Shown: positions 1 to 7,603, numbered from the stretch's first letter. The stretch: 64,000 nucleotides of DNA from JADKFD01 sp050250665 (GCA_050250665.1 JBFWOF010000013.1:1-64000), one strand, 5' to 3'. The notes: generated by a model from the letters alone, not told the origin. Program-made: numbers and translations.

Positions 1-371
1 ACGCTGGCCAGACCGCACACGGGCGGAGTGCTGGCCAGACCTCAAGGCGGCGCGCGCCGTGGCGATCGCGGCCCCAACACGCTTGAATGATTGAGGGGCA
101 CCACCAGGGCGGAACGCTGGCCAGACCGCAACCCGGCGCGCGCCGTGGCGATCGAGCGGCATCGGTGCCGGCGTGCCCGAGCTGGCGAAGCCCCGAGCCC
201 GAGGGGCATCACCAGGGCGAAGCGCTGGCCAGACCGCAAGGCGGCGCGCGCCGTGGCGATCGAGCGGCATCGGTGCCGGCGTGCCCGAGCTGGCGAAGCC
301 CCGAGCCCGAGGGGCATCACCAGGGCGAAGCGCTGGCCAGACCGCAAGGCGGCGCGCGCCGTGGCTCGTGA
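1..371. repeat. GC-rich 108-bp tandem repeats, left array
   Basis: The core GCTGGCCAGACCGCAA recurs near 4, 118, 226 and 334, with a variant near 31. The last three are spaced by exactly 108 bp. The unit contains GGCGCGCGCC and CGATCG palindromes. Because 108 is a multiple of three, spurious open frames run through it on both strands. The same core recurs on the other side of the recombinase gene at 1204-1830. No coding function is apparent. Confidence 0.85.
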
Positions 372-443
372 CACCACTGGCGACACAATCACAACAGCCC
401 CCGCTTTGTCCGGTTGCGTCCGGCAAAGCCCAAAGCGTACCGC

Positions 444-487
444 TTGTCCGAAATGTATACACAGAGAGACGCGACCCATTGCGTCTC
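444..487 (+). promoter_or_regulatory. Candidate resolvase binding site upstream of the recombinase
   Basis: Two dyads lie 56-90 bp upstream of the recombinase start. One is the perfect palindrome TGTATACA at 454-461, preceded by TTGTCCGAAA. The other is a 7-bp inverted repeat, GAGACGC at 466-472 and GCGTCTC at 481-487. Tn3-family resolvases usually act on res subsites directly upstream of their own gene, so position and symmetry fit. The subsite layout was not matched to a known consensus. Confidence 0.35.
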
Positions 488-542
488 AAAAGTCGTTCCA
501 CTATGCTGTCTCACAACATCTAAGGATATAGGAGACACGGAA

Positions 543-1118
543 ATGAGCCAGCAAGTCGGATACGCCCGCGTCTCGTCGGTTGGTCAGTCGCTTGACGTGC
601 AGATGGAAAAGCTGACGAATGCAGGATGCGCGCGAATCTTCGCCGAGAAGAAGTCGGGCCGCGTCTCCGAGAACCGCCCGCAGTTGCAAGCATGCTTGGC
701 ATACGTCCGTGAAGGTGACACCTTGGTTATTTCTCGGCTGGACCGGATGGCCCGTTCCGTTCTGGATCTGGCCAAGATCGCCGACAGTCTGGAGAAGAAA
801 GGCGTTGCGCTGCGCGTGCTGGATCAATCCATTGATACGTCAACATCCGAGGGGCGCTTGATGTTCGGCCTACTGGGTGCTTTCGCGCAGTTCGAGGCGG
901 ACATCCGCGCAGAGCGTCAGCTTGACGGTATCTCGCTCGCGAAGCAAAAAGGCGTCCAGTTTGGACGCAAGGCAGTGCTCACGGATGACCAAAAAGCAAC
1001 CATCCGCCGCCTGCATACGGAAGAGAGCTTCTCCGTTGGTCAGCTTCAGAGCAAGTTCCAAGTCGGGCGCGCCACCATCTACCGCGCACTTCAGGAAACC
1101 GCCGGCAGCACACCCTAA
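543..1118 (+). CDS. Serine recombinase, resolvase/invertase family
   Basis: This 191-residue protein has the full layout of small serine recombinases. The N-terminal catalytic domain holds the GYARVSS motif at residues 6-12, with S11 the expected nucleophile and R9 beside it. The SRLDRMARS segment at 64-72 carries the conserved active-site arginines. A long helix follows, then a C-terminal HTH at about 147-187 with SVGQLQSKFQVGRATIYRAL. It would resolve cointegrates or invert DNA by cutting both strands through a phosphoserine link. The ATG at 543 is preceded by AGGAG at 530-534, and the in-frame extension back to 414 lacks family sequence. It stands alone on the plus strand, embedded between GC-rich repeat arrays. 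Whether it acts on those repeats, on the dyads upstream, or on a plasmid-like form of the element cannot be told. Confidence 0.9.
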   Translation: MSQQVGYARVSSVGQSLDVQMEKLTNAGCARIFAEKKSGRVSENRPQLQACLAYVREGDTLVISRLDRMARSVLDLAKIADSLEKKGVALRVLDQSIDTSTSEGRLMFGLLGAFAQFEADIRAERQLDGISLAKQKGVQFGRKAVLTDDQKATIRRLHTEESFSVGQLQSKFQVGRATIYRALQETAGSTP

Positions 1119-1136
1119 CCGGAGCCAGCGCACAGC

Positions 1137-1840
1137 CGAGCCGGGCGCCAGAGCTGGCGAGCCCAGGCGCAAGCGCCAGCCCAAGGGGCACCAGGGCGGC
1201 GCGCTGGCCAGGCCTCAACCCGGCGCGCGCCGTGGCGATCGAGCGGTGCCGGCGTGCCCGAGCTGGCGCGCACGGCCGCGGCACGGGATCGAAGGGCACC
1301 AGGGCGGAGCGCTGGCCAGGCCACAACACATTCGCACCGCGCAGCGGGGCACATTCGGCCGGAAAGTCCGACGGCAGGGGAAACAACACGCGCGGAAATT
1401 GACACTCCGGCAGTGGCCGCGCGCTTGCGGAATCAAGAGGCAGCACCAGGGCGGAGCGATGGCCAGACCGCAAGCCGGCGCGCGCCGTGGCGATCGAGCG
1501 GTGCCGGCGTGCCCGAGCTGGCGCGCAAGGCCGCGGCACGGGATCGAAGGGCACCAGGGCGGAGCGCTGGCCAGGCCACAACACATTCGCACCGCGCAGC
1601 GGGGCACATTCGGCCGGAAAGTCCGACGGCAGGGGAAACAACACGCGCGGAAATTGACACTCCGGCAGTGGCCGCGCGCTTGCGGAATCAAGAGGCAGCA
1701 CCAGGGCGGAGCGATGGCCAGACCGCAAGCCGGCGCGCGCCGTGGCGACCGAGCGGTGCCGGCGGCCCGAGCTGGCGAGCACGGCCGCACGGGATCGAGG
1801 GGCACCAGGGCGGAGCGCTGGCCAGACCGCAAAGCGGGCG
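1137..1840. repeat. GC-rich repeat array, right side, with 255-bp direct repeat
   Basis: The core found at 1-371 recurs near 1204, 1312, 1459, 1567, 1714 and 1816. A longer unit is duplicated with exact 255-bp spacing: the ACAACACATTCGCACCGCGC block occurs at 1323 and 1578. The two copies look almost identical, which suggests recent duplication. The period is a multiple of three, so several long open frames cross it without protein-like features. No gene is supported between 1119 and 2092. Confidence 0.85.
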
Positions 1841-1883
1841 AATCGTCCGAAGCCGTCCGTACATGTCCAGACGTGGGGCGGGC

Positions 1884-1993
1884 TTGTCCCAGTAGTTGCC
1901 TAAAACTGGGACAAACTGGGACAGCCTAAGCTATTGATTAGAAAGGCTGTCCCAGTTGTCCCAGTTGTCCCAGCTCGGAAAGGTGAAAGTGTA
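1884..1993. repeat. Iteron array A, 110-bp inverted repeat partner
   Basis: Six copies of a 9-bp motif, ACTGGGACA or its complement TGTCCCAGT, sit at 1885, 1905, 1915, 1948, 1957 and 1966 with 9-10 bp spacing inside tandem runs. The central runs face each other across AT-richer DNA and form a 13-bp inverted repeat, AACTGGGACAGCC against GGCTGTCCCAGTT. The whole 110 bp is a gap-free inverted copy of 2906-3015 with 7 mismatches by my alignment. Another pair of motifs lies at 2076-2092. Candidate replication-origin iterons or a recombination site. Confidence 0.8.
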
Positions 1994-2092
1994 GGAGGGT
2001 TGCGGATGGCAAGCGACACGGAAGCCGAGCCAGGACCGGCAGGGAAGCGCGCGAAGCTATGCATCTGTGTGAAGCACTGGGACACTGGGACT

Positions 2093-2668
2093 CTATGGCT
2101 CGCCTTCGTAGGTCTGCCGTATGTGCTCGTCCGCCTCAGCATCCGACCACCCATAGAACACACGCCCCTCTATCCGATCCCAAAGGCGCTCAAACTCGTC
2201 ACCGCCCGCCTCACGACAATCCGCAAGCTGTTCCCATGCCGCGTCAATTTGTTCAGCGAAGGCGCACAGCCTTGCGGCCAGGTCATCAGTGGACAAGTGC
2301 CGCTCCTTCCTGAACGCGACCTCAGCCGCGAGCCGCCGAGTCAGCTCGCCAACCTGCGCCCTTAGGCTGCTGACCTGACGGCCAGGGTCTCGCTGCGCTG
2401 AATCTTCTGCCAACAATCGCCGGATGGTATCCACCGATCCGCTTCCTGACACACCGGCATTACCGCGCAGCCCACCTCGCGAAGGGTCGGCAGTGGCTAG
2501 CAGCTTGGTCAGGCTTGCGACCACCGACACCCTTCCATGCTTGTTTACGTCCAACCTGCCAGCCGCAGCCCATCGGCTCACGTTCGCAGCGCCAACACCA
2601 AGCAGGCGCGCAAATTCCGCCTTTGTGCATTCATGGGGAAGGCCGGCCACATCCGTCACTTTATTCAT
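2093..2668 (-). CDS. HTH protein, Nu1/terminase-small-subunit-like
   Basis: This 191-residue protein starts with a helix-turn-helix (TKAEFARLLGVGAANVSRW, residues 15-33). A Gly/Ser-rich linker and a charged, probably coiled-coil region at about 95-150 follow, then an acidic tail. That layout matches Nu1-type DNA-packaging proteins, the small terminase subunits of lambda-like phages. In PICI satellites such proteins redirect helper packaging. The ATG at 2668 is preceded by GGGGTG and abuts the stop of the small ORF at 2669-2827 (TGAATG), which points to translational coupling. The gene lies between the two inverted iteron arrays. A DNA-binding regulator with no packaging role is the main alternative. 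Confidence 0.6.
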   Translation of the reverse strand: MNKVTDVAGLPHECTKAEFARLLGVGAANVSRWAAAGRLDVNKHGRVSVVASLTKLLATADPSRGGLRGNAGVSGSGSVDTIRRLLAEDSAQRDPGRQVSSLRAQVGELTRRLAAEVAFRKERHLSTDDLAARLCAFAEQIDAAWEQLADCREAGGDEFERLWDRIEGRVFYGWSDAEADEHIRQTYEGEP

Positions 2669-2827
2669 TCACGCACCCCGCATTTTTATGCAAAACACAA
2701 CAAAACTTGCGCCCAAAATCAACTCAATTGACCGATATGTGTATGATCTGACTACCATTTTCGCGGGGCCTTGCCCACCCGCACAAGAAAACTTGTGGGG
2801 AGGACCCAAGTCGATATGCATATTCAT
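2669..2827 (-). CDS. Small phage-type ORF (Icd/Ash-like, tentative)
   Basis: A 52-codon frame ends TGA directly before the ATG of the HTH gene, so the two would be read together. The product carries CAGGQGPAKMVVRSYTYRS and then a hydrophobic stretch IELILGASFVVFCIKM. From memory, strings of this sort occur in short P1/P4-related proteins annotated Icd-like or Ash family, made from transcripts controlled by C4-type antisense RNA. I could not verify this. The start codon (2827, or 2821) lies inside a predicted stem and has no clear ribosome-binding site, which would fit translation held off by structure. It may also be an untranslated leader. Confidence 0.4.
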   Translation of the reverse strand: MNMHIDLGPPHKFSCAGGQGPAKMVVRSYTYRSIELILGASFVVFCIKMRGA

Positions 2828-2880
2828 GGCATAAACATGCCGCGCGGATGAATTTCCTGCGGCCCGTCGGCCGCCGCCGA
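2761..2880 (-). ncRNA. Candidate structured leader RNA, C4-antisense-like
   Basis: On the minus strand three hairpins follow one another. GCGGCC/GGCCGC with a four-base loop lies near 2857-2875. A nested stem has ATTCAT/ATGAAT outside (2848-2853 with 2822-2827) and GGCAT/ATGCC inside (2837-2841 with 2828-2832). CACAAG/CTTGTG around AAAA lies at 2782-2797 and is followed by a GGGCAAGGCCCCGC segment. The middle stem sequesters the start codon of the small ORF. P1 and P4 keep such RNAs (C4, CI) upstream of icd/kil-type genes as immunity regulators. The family assignment is inference. Confidence 0.35.
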
Positions 2881-2905
2881 TGACTATTTCTAACCACACA
2901 TCACT

Positions 2906-3015
2906 TACACTTTCACCTTTCCGAACTGGGACAACTGGGACAACTGGGACAGCCTTTATAATCAATGGCTTAAGCTGTCCCAGTTTGTCCCAGTTTCGGG
3001 CAGCTACTGGGACAA
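2906..3015. repeat. Iteron array B, 110-bp inverted repeat partner
   Basis: Six ACTGGGACA/TGTCCCAGT motifs lie at 2925, 2934, 2943, 2976, 2986 and 3006, three tandem at 9-bp spacing facing two at 10-bp spacing. Aligned to the complement of 1884-1993 the 110 bp match without gaps at 103 positions. The array sits just downstream of the primase-helicase gene end (3076) and upstream of the structured RNA and TerS-like gene. P4 keeps an origin and a second repeat region (crr), both bound by its alpha primase-helicase, so this is a candidate origin. Confidence 0.8.
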
Positions 3016-3075
3016 TTCGCACGCCATCCGGACGCCAGCGGATGCGGCCGGACGATCCGACGCAATGGGCTACCT

Positions 3076-5892
3076 TCACGGCACCGCGTCCCATATCGCC
3101 GGCAGCACGCGATAGACCCGCATCAACGCACCATCGGGTAGCCGTTCCTTGCGCGTCGCGCTATCGCCTTGTGGCATCAGTGCACCGCACTTCACCAAGA
3201 GCCGCGCAACTTCGCGCGCGTCGAACCCTGCGCAGACTTCATGTCGGAAGGACTCAGGAAAGATCAGATACTCTTGCCCGCCGCCTTCGACCTTCTTACG
3301 CCACCCGCAGCGCATCAAGGTTCGCGGCGCCCGGTCATCCTCGCCGCGGTCATACCCAGAAAAGCGCGCTTCTCCGTTCTGCTCCAGGAAGTGCCTAACC
3401 TGAGCCAGCATCGCCGCCGGCTCGCTTTCGCCCTTGCTCCCGCGGTTGGCCAGCCAGTCCGCAAAGCAGCGGCGCACAGCGTCATATGCCTCACTCTCGC
3501 CCCACCCGGTGATGCCGTACTCTGACGCCAAGCGCCCGCCCGCTGCGATCAACGCGAACCGCTGCGCCACGCGCCGCACTTGTCCAGACGCATCGGTCCC
3601 GGATAGCTCTGCAGCCAAGCTAGGCACGTATTCCCGAAGGAAGCCGCGGGCGCGATCAAGGTTTTTGGTCAACGCTTCCACGAACGCCGGAAGTGCGGTC
3701 CCGTGGTAGCGCGACGCAGCAGCGCGCAGCGCATCCGCAAACGCACCCGGAAGCATTCCATCTGGCACCAGGTCAAACACGCCCAGTCCCGCGCCGGCAT
3801 CGGCGGGAAGGTCGATAACGCGAACCTCCATACCTGCCCGCTGGCGCCCGCCGGCTTCGGCCATCAAGTCCGCAAGCCCAATCTCGCCATTGCTCAGGAA
3901 CAGAACACGCCAGGTTGCAGGCGCCCGTAGCGAGCCATCGCGCCGCGAGCGGCTCTTACCAGCGCCGTTGCTCAACAGGTATGCAACGCCGGCCGCGGAA
4001 CGCGGCTCTAACTGGCCTATCTCATCCAGGCAGAGCAACAAGTCAGAGTGCAGCGCGGCCACGCTTTCCAGGCTGTTATCGGTCGCCTTCCATTGGCGTA
4101 CGTAGCCATCGGGCGGCGCCGCCCCGAACACGGACGCAGCCACCACCAGCGCCGTTGACTTGCCCGCAGACGAGCCGCCTTTCATGTGCAGCCCGCCACC
4201 TTCGGCGCCGCAGATGCCCAGGCACACGGCCGCAAAGCCCATCGAAAGGGCCAGCACAAAGCGACTGTTGCCGGCGCACGGTGCGGACACATGGCGCCGC
4301 CATTCCCCCAGGGTGCCAGCGCTGCACAGCTTGGCGCCCTCGCTGGCCCCCGCCTGCAAGATGATTGCTTCCTCGCCAGTGTCGCCGATGGTTCGATCAG
4401 GCAGCACGAAGGCGCCGCCATGCCAGCCAGTGCGCGCGACGCACCGGGCAAGGCGGCCCGGTGCAGCGCTCAAGATATACTCCACCAGGCGCCGCCGCCG
4501 GTTCGGATCGGGTGTGATTTCCAGCCCTTGCCGTAACAGTTCCTCGCGCAACTCGTCGCCGCCGCGTGCGGTCATGCTCGCCGGCATTGCCCAGGTGTGC
4601 GTGGTCCCGTCAGGGTCAGCGAAGGACAGCAGCCGCCCCCATTCGTTGCCGGTGGCGTCACGGGTCAATGCCTCCACCTTGAGCGGCGCACAGATGAACT
4701 GCGGCTCACCTTCCACCAGCTCGCCGCTACCGCCTGCGGTGCCGACGGGTTGCCAGTAGATCCCGGGCCGCAAGCCGCGCGAGTCGCCTTGCTTGATCTC
4801 GACAAAGCCGGAACGGGGCGCACCACGCCCGCTTGCGGCGCGCGCCGGCTCACGGGTGCGCCGCGCGCCCCCGGCTGGCTTGCTGGCCTGCGTGAACTCC
4901 AACACACGCGCCAGCGCTTCCCCGTCGATCCCTTCGGCCAGCGCATCCGCCGCGCCCCAGCCCTCGGGCAATGGCTCGTCGCGCAGCGCCGCAGGGCGAT
5001 GCTCGGCTATGGCTTCCGGTTTCACGATCGCCACCGATTGCGCGCCCGCGGCAGTTGCGAGGCGCACCACGTCGGCCGCATAGGCCGCGCCCGGGCCGTC
5101 AGCATCCGGCCACACCAGGACACGCCGGCCACGCAGAGGCGCCCAATCAGACTTGCCCGCAGATCGCGCGCCGTTCGAGCTGGTGACGACTGCGAACCCC
5201 GGCAGCAACAATGCCGCCGCGTCCGCGTCCTTCTCGCCTTCCGTCACCAGGACGAACGCGCCCGGCCGATCGCCTAACCGATCGAGCCCGTACAGGGGCC
5301 GCGGTTCCGGCAATGCACGCCAGTGCCAACGCAGCCCGCCCGGATCGCGCCAACAGGTCAGGGGCAATACTTCCTTACCCTTGCCGGTATCAAAGCGGCA
5401 GACGCGCGCCAGCTCACGCCCGTCGCGATCGCGATAGACCCACACCGCGGACGGCTTGCCATGCTTCGGATGCGCGGCCGGGGCCGCGGGTGCGTCATCA
5501 GGCACGGGAGAAACGGGGGCGGCGCCCCCCTTTGCTGGCGCTGGCTCGGCGCGCATCGGGTCCGCCGGAGCTTCGCCACTGCGCAGCCCCAGGAACTCCG
5601 CGAGCTTGTCCGCCGCGGCGCCCTGAGTGCATCCATCCAGATACGCCACCAACGCCACCAGATCGCCGCCGCGCGCGTCGCTGGCGAAGTCCGCCCACTT
5701 CCCGTTATTGCAGTTGATCGAGAACGAACCGGAGCGGCTATCGTTGCGGGTCGGATTGCGGGCCTTCCATTCGTGACCCTCGCGCTTGCCTTGTGGCAGC
5801 CAGCGTGCCAACACCGAATCCACCGACGACAGCGCCGCCGCCGCGATCGTGGCGAAGCTATGGCGCTGCCTCTTGCCGCGATCATTCGGCAT
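3076..5892 (-). CDS. Primase-helicase, TOPRIM plus DUF927-type ATPase (P4 alpha-like)
   Basis: The 938-residue protein would prime and unwind DNA for replication of the element. The N-terminal part (about 44-100) has the NPTRNDSRSGSFSIN and WADFASDARGGD pattern of primase-associated domains. A TOPRIM domain follows at about 212-290, with VTEGEKDAD at 217-225 and the acidic pair in WPDADG at 261-266. The C-terminal half is a DUF927-type superfamily 3-like ATPase, with Walker A GGSSAGKST at 572-580 and Walker B LLLCLDEIGQ at 618-627. The size fits P4-alpha-like replication proteins. Its ATG overlaps the upstream gene by 11 bp, so it is part of the AlpA-side operon. The iteron array at 2906-3015 lies just past its stop and is a plausible target. 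No classical zinc-finger cysteines are seen at the N-terminus. Confidence 0.9.
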   Translation of the reverse strand: MPNDRGKRQRHSFATIAAAALSSVDSVLARWLPQGKREGHEWKARNPTRNDSRSGSFSINCNNGKWADFASDARGGDLVALVAYLDGCTQGAAADKLAEFLGLRSGEAPADPMRAEPAPAKGGAAPVSPVPDDAPAAPAAHPKHGKPSAVWVYRDRDGRELARVCRFDTGKGKEVLPLTCWRDPGGLRWHWRALPEPRPLYGLDRLGDRPGAFVLVTEGEKDADAAALLLPGFAVVTSSNGARSAGKSDWAPLRGRRVLVWPDADGPGAAYAADVVRLATAAGAQSVAIVKPEAIAEHRPAALRDEPLPEGWGAADALAEGIDGEALARVLEFTQASKPAGGARRTREPARAASGRGAPRSGFVEIKQGDSRGLRPGIYWQPVGTAGGSGELVEGEPQFICAPLKVEALTRDATGNEWGRLLSFADPDGTTHTWAMPASMTARGGDELREELLRQGLEITPDPNRRRRLVEYILSAAPGRLARCVARTGWHGGAFVLPDRTIGDTGEEAIILQAGASEGAKLCSAGTLGEWRRHVSAPCAGNSRFVLALSMGFAAVCLGICGAEGGGLHMKGGSSAGKSTALVVAASVFGAAPPDGYVRQWKATDNSLESVAALHSDLLLCLDEIGQLEPRSAAGVAYLLSNGAGKSRSRRDGSLRAPATWRVLFLSNGEIGLADLMAEAGGRQRAGMEVRVIDLPADAGAGLGVFDLVPDGMLPGAFADALRAAASRYHGTALPAFVEALTKNLDRARGFLREYVPSLAAELSGTDASGQVRRVAQRFALIAAGGRLASEYGITGWGESEAYDAVRRCFADWLANRGSKGESEPAAMLAQVRHFLEQNGEARFSGYDRGEDDRAPRTLMRCGWRKKVEGGGQEYLIFPESFRHEVCAGFDAREVARLLVKCGALMPQGDSATRKERLPDGALMRVYRVLPAIWDAVP

Positions 5893-6283
5893 CGCGGCGC
5901 CACCTCTTGGAGGGGTTTGCGAGCCAGTACGCCACGTAGGCCGCGGCGCGCGCTTTCTCGTCGCTGGTCAGAATCGACGCGCAATCATCTGGACGAAGTA
6001 CCCGCCCACCTTCCCGGCGCGTCGCTTGAAGCGCGTAGAGCGATCGGGCGAGTTGCCATGCGTTTTCCGCTGGCTCGTCAGGGGTCGCCAGGAACACATC
6101 GCCAATGCAGCGCGGCGCCGCGCACAAGGGGAAGTGATGGCCGCGGTGGAACATGTCGCAGCGCCGACAATAGAACGTGGCGGGCGCGTGATCTGCCTCG
6201 TCGCCGTGCGCATAGAAGCGCACGCCAACGCGGGATGTAGGCACGGGGTCGGCGCGCCAATGGCGTATGCGCGCGTCGATCAT
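5882..6283 (-). CDS. Small Cys/His-rich protein of the satellite operon
   Basis: The ATG at 6283 overlaps the upstream stop as ATGA, which fixes the start better than the longer frame to 6403. The 133-residue product has a candidate metal-binding cluster: FYCRRCDMFHRGHH followed by C54 and C59 (C39, C42, H46, H49, H50). The C-terminal half is helical and basic. It overlaps the primase-helicase start by 11 bp, so the three genes from 6597 to 3076 look like one translationally coupled unit. A role in replication or regulation is likely from context. I do not recognise the family. Confidence 0.7.
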   Translation of the reverse strand: MIDARIRHWRADPVPTSRVGVRFYAHGDEADHAPATFYCRRCDMFHRGHHFPLCAAPRCIGDVFLATPDEPAENAWQLARSLYALQATRREGGRVLRPDDCASILTSDEKARAAAYVAYWLANPSKRWRRDAE

Positions 6284-6597
6284 GGCAGTTGGCCGGTGCC
6301 AGCATTGGCGATCAGCTCCCGCACATCCGCGGCGCGCCAACAGGTGCAGCGCGGCCCGACCTTGATCGACTTTGGGTAGCGCCCGACGCGCACGCCTTCC
6401 CACCAGGTGGAAGCGCTCACAGGGAAGACGGCGAGCACTTCGGGCAAACGTAGCAGACCATCGCCCGCCAGCAGAGCCGCGGCGCGATCTGCGGCTAATT
6501 TGTGGCGTGTGGCGCTACGCTGGGCAGGGTCAACACGCCGGGAGGCGCGTTTCGGTTTTGGCTTGGCCGCACTCGCGGCAGATTGTCCAATGTCCAC
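6280..6597 (-). CDS. AlpA-family regulator / excisionase-like HTH protein
   Basis: The 105-residue product has a basic N-terminal tail and then the AlpA signature LRLPEVLAVFPVSASTWWEGVRVGRYPKSIKVGPRCTCW (about 49-87), written here as key pieces: LPEVLAVFPVS for the turn helix, WWEGVRVGRYPKS for the recognition wing. AlpA proteins of P4-like elements activate integrase or act as excision factors. The start is GTG at 6597 with GGAGAG upstream; an ATG is absent nearby. The gene leads the coupled operon with the Cys/His protein and primase. Three 20-bp-spaced TAGGCCTA palindromes lie about 77-124 bp upstream and are candidate operators. Confidence 0.8.
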   Translation of the reverse strand: MDIGQSAASAAKPKPKRASRRVDPAQRSATRHKLAADRAAALLAGDGLLRLPEVLAVFPVSASTWWEGVRVGRYPKSIKVGPRCTCWRAADVRELIANAGTGQLP

Positions 6598-6673
6598 AAT
6601 ACTCTCCAGACACGGGCGAGACTGCCCGGCGGAGACAAATACTGTGTACTAACAACCGCTTCGGCTACGCGGC

Positions 6674-6721
6674 TAGGCCTAAGTTCGCACCGATAGGCCT
6701 AGCTTCGCGCTGCTAGGCCTA
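6674..6721. repeat. Three TAGGCCTA palindromes at exact 20-bp spacing
   Basis: TAGGCCTA occurs at 6674-6681, 6694-6701 and 6714-6721. After each palindrome the sequence continues NNTTCGC (third copy NNGTCGC), so the true unit is a 20-bp direct repeat. It lies between the AlpA-like gene and the 3' end of the 271-codon gene. Twenty-bp spacing puts the sites roughly on one face of the helix, as with operators or plasmid iterons. Confidence 0.8.
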
Positions 6722-6729
6722 TCGTCGCT

Positions 6730-7545
6730 TTACGTCAAGGCCGACGGCTTGGCTTTACGCCATTCCGTGATCCACTTCAACGCGGTTGAGTAGGCCGCGT
6801 GTTTTGCCTCTTCAATCGCTAGCGCAACTAGGTGGTTGTTCGGCTTTGGCTCTTTGTTGCGCATCGCAACCCATAGTGCTTTTGCTTCCTCCTTTTTGCT
6901 TTTGGCGTGCTTCGCAATTCCGCCCTTCCGGCCAGTTTCGGCAAACGCAGCCTTGATCTCGGCATGCACAATTGCATCAATGTCGGCTACCGTAGCCGAC
7001 GCAGATGCCACCGCCGCGCCCACCGAGAAAGCGACCACAGCGACGGCTTGCCATGCCCGATTAGTGCCCCCAGCAGCCTCATAGCGTGCCGCCTCGCGAA
7101 GCGCTATCACGGCGCGATATGTCATGGACTCCGTAACCGAAGCCCAGTCAGGGATTACAAAGCCCCCGGAATCATCGAAGTGGCAAGACCCGCCCCGAGT
7201 GCTGGCGATTTCCATCCACTCGTCTTTGTCGGTTGCAACCTTCCAGCCTTCCAGAATTGCCGCGCTCACACGTTCCAGGCGCGTGCAATATTCGGCAGAA
7301 TCGTAGCCGGAAGGCCCAACGTAGTAAGCTTCTACTGGATGCCTTTCCCACTTTGGACGGAGTACTTCCAACTCATCCAGTGCCGCCGTTAGCGCTTCGG
7401 AAAGAGTACGTCCGTCTACACGACTCCATGCCATCCGAGCCGGTTTCGCTTTCGCAATGGCCATTTCACATGGACGCATCCACAGCGCCGCGACGAATGC
7501 CGGCGCCGTTCCCTCTGGCCAGAGCTCAGCGAAACTTATCAGCAC
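6730..7545 (-). CDS. Unknown satellite protein, 271 codons
   Basis: I do not recognise this protein. It begins with GTG at 7545 inside the preceding 25-codon ORF; ATGs at 7482 and 7464 (MAIAKAKPARMAW) are alternatives. The middle part is acidic (ATDKDEWMEIASTRGGSC). A short Ala/Val-rich hydrophobic stretch lies near residues 165-190 (AVAVVAFSVGAAVASASA). The C-terminal third is basic, with GRKGGIAKHAKSKKEEAK. The KGG-AKH-KS-K pattern recalls linkers in phage and plasmid proteins, but this is weak. It sits in the accessory position between integrase and alpA, where satellites often carry anti-phage or helper-interference genes. A one-base change in a G run upstream would fuse it to the short ORF. 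Confidence 0.6.
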   Translation of the reverse strand: MLISFAELWPEGTAPAFVAALWMRPCEMAIAKAKPARMAWSRVDGRTLSEALTAALDELEVLRPKWERHPVEAYYVGPSGYDSAEYCTRLERVSAAILEGWKVATDKDEWMEIASTRGGSCHFDDSGGFVIPDWASVTESMTYRAVIALREAARYEAAGGTNRAWQAVAVVAFSVGAAVASASATVADIDAIVHAEIKAAFAETGRKGGIAKHAKSKKEEAKALWVAMRNKEPKPNNHLVALAIEEAKHAAYSTALKWITEWRKAKPSALT

Positions 7546-7603
7546 GACGCGCCCCCCTAAACTGCGAAAAAAGCTCGCGCCTTGTATCGTCCTTCCTTGC
7601 CAT
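7526..7603 (-). CDS. 25-codon ORF coupled to the 271-codon gene
   Basis: An ATG at 7603 follows a strong AGGAG with good spacing, and the leader before it is a near copy of the leader of the gene at 8053-8490. The peptide is MARKDDTRRELFSQFRGARR plus ADKFR, strongly basic. It overlaps the GTG start at 7545 by 20 bp in another frame. It may be a real small protein, a leader peptide that feeds ribosomes into the next gene, or the true N-terminus of the 271-codon protein split by a one-base change in the GGGGGG run at about 7553-7558. Confidence 0.5.
   Translation of the reverse strand: MARKDDTRRELFSQFRGARRADKFR

Noticed and set aside
414..542. N-terminal extension of the recombinase
   Set aside because: Family sequence and ribosome-binding site place the start at 543.
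877..1929. Long frames through the GC repeats on both strands
   Set aside because: They exist because repeat periods (108, 255 bp) are multiples of three; Arg/Ala/Gly-rich with no protein-like pattern.
1..3000. Second copy of the tRNA-Leu 3' end as left attachment site
   Set aside because: Read by eye for TGGTGCCGAGG-like sequence and found none; may lie outside the window.
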